This document shows, one piece after another, positions 1 to 4,568 of a stretch of DNA of 7,673 nucleotides. Each line of letters begins with the position of its first letter. Position 1 is the first letter of the stretch. The position numbers and the translations under genes were made by a program. The stretch is from positions 1 through 7,673 of the forward strand of contig JAUWRZ010000090.1 in assembly GCA_030610325.1 (NCBI GenBank), read 5' to 3'. A model generated the notes under the pieces. That model saw nothing but the letters and a program-made list of their open reading frames with translations, searched no databases and had not been told where the DNA came from. This DNA is from Sulfurimonadaceae bacterium (GTDB taxonomy: Bacteria; Campylobacterota; Campylobacteria; Campylobacterales; Sulfurimonadaceae).

Positions 1-1
1 G

Positions 2-997
2 CAGACGCGTGACTCCATAGCAGTTGAGGCTACGAAAGAGCGAGTGCAGGATATCTTGAACAGTATCAGTGCGCTTGTGCAGCAGGTGACCAAGGTAGTA
101 GACACTATCCGCGCAAAGCAGGACCTCCTCTACCTCGATATCGCACCATCGAACAGTCTTGACCTTGCGGTGCGTATCAGTAGTGACAGATCACATGTGC
201 TTGAGGCTGCGAACGAGCTTAAACGTTTTATGGACGAGGGTAAGATAGAGCAGTTCAAAGAGGAGGTCGCCAATCTGTTTGGCCTGACCATCAATCAGCT
301 GACCAAACAGACCGAAAGCCTGCTTGAAGCGAGGCAGGAGGTGGCTAAAGTGGTCATAAAGATCCGTGCTATGCTGAGTGATCTCGAAGGCATCAGTGTC
401 ATCGACAGTATCGACCTACGTACTCAAGAGAGCAGTAACAAGATCTTGTCCAAACTTGAACAGCTGCAGATACTCAATGACGAGGGTGCTCTAAGCATAG
501 AGAAAAGCCTCTTTAATTTTGACAGACCGAAGCAGACCGGTTATGCCAGGGCAGTGCAGATCATCAAAGAGTTACGTCAAGAGCTTACCAAGTCAAACAA
601 AAAAGCCCTGATCCTTGATGATACCTATGAGTTGGAGATCAGAGCAAGTGAGAACGGGCACGATACCGGCTGGCAGGTCTCGCTCGATGAGGTGGGCTCA
701 AACGGTACGGATGTGATGATAAAGACCATAGTCAATATCGCGATGCTGGCTATTGCTCTGGGGATAAAAGGTAAGCAGCGAGAGGAGGATAAGACCTACT
801 TCCACTGTATCCTTGATGAGATCGGTGTACTTCATCCCTCTTACCTGAAAGAGCTTATGAGCTTTGCCAACAAGAAGCAGATACGTTTTCTAAACGGCGC
901 ACCAAACCGCCAGCTTGTCAGCAGTTTCAAACGCATCTATATCCTCACAAACAGCCATCAGAAGACGATGCTAAGGCCGTTGTTGAGTAGACAGTAG
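2..997 (+). CDS. SMC/SbcC-like coiled-coil ATPase, C-terminal part (5' end outside window)
   Basis: The frame is open from the first full codon at position 2, so the true start lies upstream; the GTG at 44 is internal, not a start. About 331 residues are visible. Residues 1 to about 190 are charged, heptad-like helices typical of a long coiled coil. The last 130 residues look like the C-terminal half of an ABC/SMC ATPase head: a signature-like stretch VGSNGTDVMIK near residue 231, then a Walker B segment FHCILDEIG near 267-275, followed by a helix and a strand ending in NGAPN. The Walker A half must lie upstream. The combination recalls MukB/MksB-like or DUF3584-type condensin-related ATPases, which act in chromosome organisation or plasmid defence with partner subunits encoded nearby. 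That family assignment is inference. Tandem TAG TAA stops end the gene, and no partner gene follows it downstream. Confidence 0.75.
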   Translation, partial: QTRDSIAVEATKERVQDILNSISALVQQVTKVVDTIRAKQDLLYLDIAPSNSLDLAVRISSDRSHVLEAANELKRFMDEGKIEQFKEEVANLFGLTINQLTKQTESLLEARQEVAKVVIKIRAMLSDLEGISVIDSIDLRTQESSNKILSKLEQLQILNDEGALSIEKSLFNFDRPKQTGYARAVQIIKELRQELTKSNKKALILDDTYELEIRASENGHDTGWQVSLDEVGSNGTDVMIKTIVNIAMLAIALGIKGKQREEDKTYFHCILDEIGVLHPSYLKELMSFANKKQIRFLNGAPNRQLVSSFKRIYILTNSHQKTMLRPLLSRQ

Positions 998-1011
998 TAA
1001 CCTGTCGGGTC

Positions 1012-1030
1012 AAGTAGTGGCATACTACTT
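1012..1030 (+). terminator. Perfect 7-bp hairpin just after the SMC-like gene
   Basis: AAGTAGT at 1012-1018 and ACTACTT at 1024-1030 pair perfectly around the 5-nt loop GGCAT, 15 nt after the stop of the upstream gene. The following sequence is CCAGAGAGCTTTT, so the T-run is short and displaced. It may be a weak terminator or a 3'-end stabilising hairpin. Confidence 0.3.
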
Positions 1031-1065
1031 CCAGAGAGCTTTTGGGTATCTTATATGGTGATAGG

Positions 1066-1084
1066 GACAGTATAGCTATATGTC
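1066..1084. repeat. Bulged palindrome GACA-g-TATAGCTATA-TGTC
   Basis: A perfect 10-bp palindrome TATAGCTATA (1071-1080) is flanked by GACA and TGTC, with one unpaired G at 1070. It lies between two convergent genes. It could be a 3'-UTR hairpin or a protein-binding site; nothing in the sequence decides between these. Confidence 0.25.
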
Positions 1085-1152
1085 TTAGAGTTTTGGATTA
1101 TATGAAGATGCACTATAGAGGTGAAAGTGGATGAAGAGGTACTCTTGAAAGA

Positions 1153-1180
1153 CCAGACTTTTTAGGGTCTGGCCTATTTT
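1153..1180. terminator. Likely bidirectional terminator between convergent genes
   Basis: CCAGAC (1153-1158) pairs with GTCTGG (1167-1172) around an 8-nt T-rich loop. On the plus strand it is followed by CCTATTTT. On the minus strand, the hairpin starts 16 nt after the stop of the 1188-1709 gene and is followed by TCTTT. The position between two 3' ends fits a shared terminator, but both T-tracts are imperfect. Confidence 0.4.
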
Positions 1181-1187
1181 AACGAGA

Positions 1188-1709
1188 CTACTTGTGTGTA
1201 CGGACGGGGACCATGATATGTGCGTAGGGGGTGTTCTTCCACATCACATAAGGCCCACCATTAAAGGGATCATCACTCAGACCTTCCAGCATCGCTTTAG
1301 GGACGATCATCATCAGGTGCGGACCCTCCTTGACCCATACATCACCGTTTTTCTGATCAGTCGCGTAAGGGCTTGAGTTACTTACCATCGCATCTCCTTG
1401 CATCATGTAGGATATTCCGACACGGTCAGTCTGAAAACCGGACTTTGAAGCGACTGCTTTCATCATCTCTCCCCAGACGGCATCATTACACATGGGGTTT
1501 TTGTCTCCGGGCATGATACCGGGCATGCAGACCCATCCGTTAGAACCTTTTTTAAGCATCGTGCCATCGACATCCATGATGGTCGCATCAGCGCTCACCC
1601 CTGCATGTGCCGCACTCTGGGCGCGTGCGATCTTGTCGGCTGCTGATTCGCCGCCATAACTGTTGATAGAGACTAGCATGAACGCTAGAAAGACGAAGAT
1701 GATACGCAT
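1188..1709 (-). CDS. Exported Met-rich protein of unknown function, 173 aa
   Basis: The frame stays open upstream to an ATG at 1799, but the ATG at 1709 is chosen. It has AAGGAG at 1716-1721 with 6-nt spacing, and the protein then begins with a signal peptide: MR, hydrophobic IIFVFLAFMLVSI, and a polar c-region NSYGGES. The product is therefore probably periplasmic or otherwise exported. The mature part has only two cysteines (C61 in WVCMPG, C74 in NPMCND), which could form a disulfide. It has 17 Met in 173 residues, several in pairs (82-83, 102-103, 133-134). The C-terminal half contains the motif-like blocks GPHLMMIVPKAML and NGGPYVMWKNTPYAHIMVPV. I recall similar hypothetical proteins in proteobacteria but no named domain and no known reaction. 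Met and His richness could hint at metal contact; that is speculation. The 5' leader carries a strong hairpin. Confidence 0.85.
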   Translation of the reverse strand: MRIIFVFLAFMLVSINSYGGESAADKIARAQSAAHAGVSADATIMDVDGTMLKKGSNGWVCMPGIMPGDKNPMCNDAVWGEMMKAVASKSGFQTDRVGISYMMQGDAMVSNSSPYATDQKNGDVWVKEGPHLMMIVPKAMLEGLSDDPFNGGPYVMWKNTPYAHIMVPVRTHK

Positions 1710-1715
1710 GACATA

Positions 1716-1721
1716 CTCCTT
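1716..1721 (-). promoter_or_regulatory. Shine-Dalgarno AAGGAG deciding the start at 1709
   Basis: On the minus strand AAGGAG lies 6 nt before ATG. The longer possible start at 1799 has no such site and would place a 30-residue polar stretch before the signal peptide. Confidence 0.8.
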
Positions 1722-1722
1722 G

Positions 1723-1785
1723 TCATTCACAGTAAAGAGAGCCTCTACTTTGGCTCTCTTTACTATCTTTTGCAAAGCCGGACAT
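1723..1785 (-). CDS. Possible 20-codon leader ORF in the 5' leader of the exported-protein gene
   Basis: A minus-strand ATG at 1785 opens 20 codons (beginning MSGFAKDSK, ending SLYCE) and stops at a TGA 13 nt before the start of the downstream gene. AAAGGA precedes it, but with only 3 nt of spacing, so initiation would be weak. The ORF spans almost the whole perfect inverted repeat at 1731-1764, so ribosome movement would open that hairpin. This could be a leader peptide or chance; there is no codon-level evidence of coding. Confidence 0.2.
   Translation of the reverse strand: MSGFAKDSKESQSRGSLYCE
1731..1764. repeat. Perfect 13-bp inverted repeat (8-nt loop) in the 5' leader
   Basis: AGTAAAGAGAGCC (1731-1743) and GGCTCTCTTTACT (1752-1764) are exact reverse complements around TCTACTTT. 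In the minus-strand transcript the hairpin lies shortly upstream of the Shine-Dalgarno site. No T-run follows on the minus strand and only ATCTTTT on the plus strand, so it is not a clear terminator. A role as mRNA stabiliser, attenuator element or regulator-binding site is inference. Confidence 0.6.
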
Positions 1786-1915
1786 CTATCCTTTCTCATA
1801 CAGCATGATCATGACTTTGCCACATTCAGGAGAAAGACCCTGAACACTCACTCTGTTAAGCTTGTCTATTATCAGGCTCTTCAGGAGCTTATAAAGGAAG
1901 TATGAGCCTTTTCAG

Positions 1916-1945
1916 TTGATACAGCTCTTAGAGAATGAGTATAAT
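1916..1945 (+). promoter_or_regulatory. Orphan plus-strand sigma-70-like promoter
   Basis: TTGATA at 1916-1921 and TATAAT at 1940-1945 are separated by 18 nt. This matches 5 of 6 and 6 of 6 consensus positions. No plus-strand gene follows before 2116, where a gene on the opposite strand ends. Transcription would start near 1952. Confidence 0.4.
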
Positions 1946-1951
1946 TATTAG

Positions 1952-2090
1952 TATTATTTATCTATTAAGCGCACTATGTCACGATCTTGATGGTATCTAT
2001 AAGTGTGTCATGTGAATGGTGGAAGAGTCATGTATGAGGATAGAGGGTAAGGTCGAAAGAGCTCTATGGGCTCAGTCGATAGCTTTTTTA
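1952..2090 (+). ncRNA. Candidate small RNA, about 140 nt
   Basis: The interval is bounded by the orphan promoter at 1916-1945 and by a stem AAAGAGCT (2056-2063) with AGCTTTTT (2081-2088), which includes one G-U pair, runs into six T and encloses a 17-nt loop. Only trivial ORFs lie inside: a 15-codon one without a ribosome site and a 6-codon one. No known RNA family is recognised. This is a hypothesis built on the promoter and the T-run alone. Confidence 0.2.
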
Positions 2091-2115
2091 TATGCCGCGC
2101 AAGAGTGATGGGGCC

Positions 2116-3630
2116 TTAGTTCCACACCTTACACTTCTCATCTCCCTTACCATCTTTGCCCGGTCCATCAGTCCAGTCAGAGTCGTAGGCGTTTGGTATA
2201 CCGTCGCAGTCATAGTCTTTATAGGCGCATGGACCATCTTTTAGTGCCAGGCGGACCGTGTTAAACGCACTGCCGCCCATCAGTTGGAACTCTCCATCTA
2301 CTATGGCGACAAAATAACCTGAACCTTTTGTGTATTTGGAGTACTGTGATTCATAAGCATCGAGTGTACCGTCACAATCGAGATCGGTACAGTAGCCGTC
2401 TATTGTGTTCTTTCCATCTGGTATCTCGACCTTTCCATCTTTGCAGCCAACGGGAGTCGATCTTTTATGGACAGATGTAGCGTCACTTTTTTGGTCAGGA
2501 TCGAGTGAATCAGGTATTCCATCCTCATCACTGTCACCTTCAAGTTCATGCTTTGTCAAGATACCGTCACCATCATCATCGGGATCAAGCCCATTGAGTA
2601 TACCGTCATCATCTGTATCTGTATGTTTACCCTCATCGGAGTCTTTTATACCGTCACCGTCGGAGTCGATGAGAAATGGGTCAAAGCCGTTCTCTGTCTC
2701 CCATCGGTTTGATAGCCCATCCCCATCTGAATCACCTCTTGGGCCATCATCATCTATGGCATCAAGCCAATCAGGGATGGTGTCTTTATCGTTGTCAGGG
2801 AAGATGTTCTTATGGATAGCGATCGCATGATAGGCGTCGATCTTTATGATCTCTATCTGATCAGACCCGACATCTGAGAGATCAAGCCTGATAGAGAGAT
2901 CACTGTCCATTCCTTCCGGAAACGCTTCGTCATGATCGGACTTGCCGTCACCGTCAGAGTCTTTGTCGCGACGATTGGTCAGACCGTCCCCATCGACGTC
3001 GTTCCACGAAGGTCTTGAGAAGTGTTCGTATCGTGTCGGGATATTGTCCCCATCATCATCAGTATAGAGAAAGTCAGGTCTTCCATCCTCATCACTGTCG
3101 CTTATGAGGAGCTTCCCTGTAGCGTCTCTGTCGACTTCTAAGCCATCGGCGACTCCATCATCATCCGAGTCTTTGTCATTAGGATCACTACCTAGCAGTC
3201 TCTCTTCGGCGTTGGTCAGACCGTCATTGTCGAGATCTCCCTCATCCCCATCTTTGTTCTGTGGGTCGAGATGGTCCACTTTACCATCGCCGTCGCTCTC
3301 TTTTGCAAAGTCGGCGATGCCATCACCATCTTCATCGATGATCTCATCTTTTGTCGGGATACCGTCGCCGTCATCATCACTGTCATTACGGTTGGGGATA
3401 CCGTCGTTATCTGAATCCCCCTTCTCTTCGAGCCGTGTTGGGATACCGTCATTATCGTCATCGGGATCCTCACAGTTGGCTTTACCATCATGGTCAGAGT
3501 CTATCATCTTTCCAGATGGACACTCTATCTCATCAGGGACACCATCACCATCAGAATCTACTGGACTACCTGAGACACTCATCAACGAGCCGAGAAGTAT
3601 GATAAGCAGACTGCTATAGAAAAAATGCAT
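2116..3630 (-). CDS. Exported acidic protein with DxDxDG (TSP3-like) calcium-binding repeats, 504 aa
   Basis: ATG at 3630 is preceded by AAAAGG about 6 nt upstream. Residues 1-22 form a signal peptide (MHFFYSSLLIILLGSLMSVSG) with no lipobox Cys, so the product is exported but not a lipoprotein. Residues 25-236 and 279-383 are two blocks of some 20 DSDGDG-type loops, matching thrombospondin type 3/EF-hand-like Ca2+ ligands. Such loops typically make rigid, Ca-dependent rods on cell surfaces. A non-repeat stretch at 242-278 separates the blocks. Residues 384-504 form a different C-terminal part with six Cys (396, 414, 419, 468, 475, 500), two of them inside DLDCDG and DYDCDG loops; two more Cys lie at 37 and 53. 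No sortase, PEP-CTERM or autotransporter signal is visible. The Ca-binding call is strong; the biological role, such as adhesion or surface structure, is unknown. Confidence 0.9.
   Translation of the reverse strand: MHFFYSSLLIILLGSLMSVSGSPVDSDGDGVPDEIECPSGKMIDSDHDGKANCEDPDDDNDGIPTRLEEKGDSDNDGIPNRNDSDDDGDGIPTKDEIIDEDGDGIADFAKESDGDGKVDHLDPQNKDGDEGDLDNDGLTNAEERLLGSDPNDKDSDDDGVADGLEVDRDATGKLLISDSDEDGRPDFLYTDDDGDNIPTRYEHFSRPSWNDVDGDGLTNRRDKDSDGDGKSDHDEAFPEGMDSDLSIRLDLSDVGSDQIEIIKIDAYHAIAIHKNIFPDNDKDTIPDWLDAIDDDGPRGDSDGDGLSNRWETENGFDPFLIDSDGDGIKDSDEGKHTDTDDDGILNGLDPDDDGDGILTKHELEGDSDEDGIPDSLDPDQKSDATSVHKRSTPVGCKDGKVEIPDGKNTIDGYCTDLDCDGTLDAYESQYSKYTKGSGYFVAIVDGEFQLMGGSAFNTVRLALKDGPCAYKDYDCDGIPNAYDSDWTDGPGKDGKGDEKCKVWN
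2482..3558 (-). repeat. Degenerate tandem DNA repeat encoding DxDxDG loops
   Basis: The coding strand repeats GATGATGATGG / GACGGTGACGG-like blocks at irregular steps of about 33-60 nt, interrupted near 2797-2907. On the opposite strand the same DNA reads as CCATCATCATC and gives long but spurious serine-rich open frames. Third-position variation between copies indicates protein-level constraint rather than a recent expansion. Confidence 0.7.
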
Positions 3631-3673
3631 AGTTGACCTTTTGAAAGGGGTTGGGATCGATCATAAAAAAATA

Positions 3674-3702
3674 ATTATATCTTTGTGATTATGGATTGTC
3701 AA
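3674..3702 (-). promoter_or_regulatory. Consensus sigma-70 promoter of the Ca-repeat protein gene
   Basis: On the minus strand TTGACA (3702-3697) and TATAAT (3679-3674) are separated by exactly 17 nt. Both hexamers are perfect, and the discriminator region is A/T-rich. Transcription would start near 3667 and give a leader of about 37 nt with the ribosome site just before ATG 3630. The -35 hexamer overlaps the end of the decayed thioesterase frame. Confidence 0.75.
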
Positions 3703-3982
3703 GATACATGTTGTGTAAATAATGGATAAGGTGCCCTAGATCTAGACTTCTGTCCAACTTCGGCAGAGGCGATGAGATATTGACCCGAAGTGGGTCTTAG
3801 ATAGTTGATCTTGATCTCCATCGTCATGACAGTATAGCCCTCATCCATGCTGGAGATGATAAGGCTTTACATGTGACTCGACCTTCTGCCTCACCTTTAC
3901 CAAAGCTTTTGAGTGCTGCTCCCATATGTTTCAGAAGTGGAAATATTATATCTTTCATCGTGACCTTAAAGTATTGTTGCAT
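3699..3982 (-). pseudogene. Decayed PaaI-like hotdog thioesterase remnant
   Basis: Two minus-strand frames together resemble a PaaI/4HBT-type acyl-CoA thioesterase. The first runs 3982-3824 (starting MQQYFKVTMKDIIFPLLKH, then MGAALKSFGKGEAEGRV) and matches the N-terminal helix and first strand of the family. The second, in another frame, runs from about 3861 down to the TGA at 3699 and holds SSMDEGYTVMTMEIKINYL followed by RPTSGQYLIASAEV, the typical central beta strands. The catalytic HGG/ALAD stretch expected between them, roughly 25-30 residues, is missing; a stop and frame change sit at the join. After AEV the expected C-terminal strands are replaced by unrelated sequence, and the frame ends inside the -35 box of the next promoter. 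The gene is therefore non-functional. The family call rests on motif memory and is inference, but the central strand motif is characteristic. Confidence 0.5.
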
Positions 3983-4169
3983 AAAAGTGGGTGATCCCAC
4001 TGAATACTGACTCGTATAAGCAAGAAGTAGTCCCTATTTTCTTTATACGTCCTATTTGGAAACGATACTCCCCTCTTTAGCCACTATCTCATGTTCGATC
4101 TGTAGTGGTGGTCGATGTTCGTTGGTCTTTTGTCTTATTCTAACCAAGCCTGCGTTGTTAGAGACGCCC

Positions 4170-4175
4170 TTATAA
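4170..4175. repeat. Left flanking TTATAA (probable target-site duplication)
   Basis: TTATAA lies directly outside the left CCTGCATTCCCG end and is matched by an identical copy at 4362-4367. Because TTATAA is a palindrome, it could instead be part of the inverted ends. Confidence 0.5.
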
Positions 4176-4361
4176 CCTGCATTCCCGCCAACACATAACG
4201 ATAAACAGTAACAAAGCCCTAAAATACAGGGATTTGTTGATATCTTGCAAGTTATGTAATGCTTAAATACATAACGAGGACTATATGCAACAATAAATGG
4301 TAAATAGTTATATTATATAGATGAATTTGGAACATCGTTATGTATATTCCGGGAATGCAGG
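4176..4361. mobile_element. 186-bp MITE-like non-autonomous transposable element
   Basis: The ends are inverted repeats: CCTGCATTCCCG then ACATAACGAT on the left (4176-4187, 4193-4202) and their reverse complements on the right (4334-4343, 4350-4361), separated by 5 and 6 unmatched bases. TTATAA flanks both sides. No transposase frame fits inside. The interior holds an imperfect hairpin, AACAAAGCCCT (4210-4220) with AGGGATTTGTT (4228-4238), and an inverted pair GTTATGTA (4251-4258) with TACATAAC (4268-4275). Thus the ACATAAC motif occurs four times. Ends starting with CCT and A/T-rich TTATAA-like duplications recall the IS1380 family; that parentage is inference. It sits inside a broken reading frame. 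Confidence 0.7.
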
Positions 4362-4367
4362 TTATAA
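4362..4367. repeat. Right flanking TTATAA (probable target-site duplication)
   Basis: Identical to 4170-4175 and directly outside the right inverted end. Confidence 0.5.
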
Positions 4368-4484
4368 CGAGAGATCCTCCTGACTTTATCCTATACAACA
4401 CACTCTTTAACCTCTTTTGTAAAGAGAAATCGTATCATACAGGCATCACAGTATTCTATAAAGCGACCATATTATCTTCAACCT

Positions 4485-4568
4485 ATCAAATACCCATCAA
4501 GTAAAATAATCCCTAAAATAGGGGCTCTTTATAACTATATTGTAAAATCATCAAATACCCGTCAAGTA
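4485..4568. repeat. 19-bp direct repeat pair spanning the 3' end of the AlbA_2 gene
   Basis: ATCAAATACCCATCAAGTA (4485-4503) recurs as ATCAAATACCCGTCAAGTA (4550-4568) with one mismatch. The right copy contains the TGA stop of the minus-strand gene at 4562-6040. The 46 nt between the copies hold the weak terminator stem. It may be a small duplication of the gene end or the scar of an insertion. Confidence 0.55.
4501..4523 (-). terminator. Weak intrinsic terminator of the AlbA_2 gene
   Basis: CCCTA (4511-4515) pairs with TAGGG (4519-4523) around AAA. On the minus strand it is followed by ATTATTTTAC. The stem is short, so efficiency is doubtful, but the position about 40 nt after the stop is right. 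Confidence 0.3.

Larger units (their letters stand above)
1800..2115. other. Gene-free interval
   Basis: No convincing coding region lies here. The contents are short hairpins (TTCAGG 1825-1830 with CCTGAA 1839-1844), an AT-rich stretch around 1940-1970, a plus-strand promoter-like pair at 1916-1945, and a plus-strand stem ending in six T at 2056-2089. No clear minus-strand promoter for the gene at 1188-1709 could be fixed, although the AT-rich stretch contains TATACT on the minus strand. Confidence 0.5.
4055..4390 (-). pseudogene. Unidentified reading-frame remnant split by a MITE
   Basis: On the minus strand a frame runs from 4390 (after a TAG at 4393-4391) as DKVRRISRY into the element. 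From 4169 it resumes as GVSNNAGLVRIRQK and continues through EHEIVAKEGSIVSK to a TAG at 4054-4052. Removing the element plus one TTATAA copy joins both sides in one frame of 48 codons, with Tyr-Lys at the junction. No start codon is visible in it, although AGGAGG lies near 4375-4380. The product is not recognised. It may be the 3' part of a gene already broken before the insertion. Confidence 0.35.
3631..4561. other. Gene-poor, decayed interval
   Basis: About 930 nt hold no intact gene. From right to left in the minus-strand sense it contains a short direct repeat and weak terminator after the gene at 4562-6040, a broken reading frame split by a MITE, a decayed thioesterase, and the promoter of the Ca-repeat protein gene. 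Confidence 0.6.

Noticed and set aside
1710..1799. Longer N-terminus for the exported protein (ATG at 1799)
   Set aside because: It would bury the signal peptide behind 30 polar residues and lacks a ribosome site; ATG 1709 has AAGGAG at ideal spacing.
1663..1905. Plus-strand 80-codon frame over the start of the exported-protein gene
   Set aside because: It runs antisense through the signal-peptide region and hairpin, with no ribosome site or domain.
2405..2830. Plus-strand serine-rich open frame opposite the Ca-repeat gene
   Set aside because: It is the shadow of the Asp/Gly repeat codons, of low complexity, with no promoter and no recognisable domain.
2482..3558. CRISPR-like or satellite array suggested by regular CCATC/GTC repeats
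   Set aside because: Copies are irregular in spacing and sequence and translate into calcium loops, so the repetition is coding.
3104..3619. Second plus-strand serine/proline-rich open frame opposite the same gene
   Set aside because: Same repeat artefact; the minus-strand frame has a signal peptide, ribosome site and promoter.
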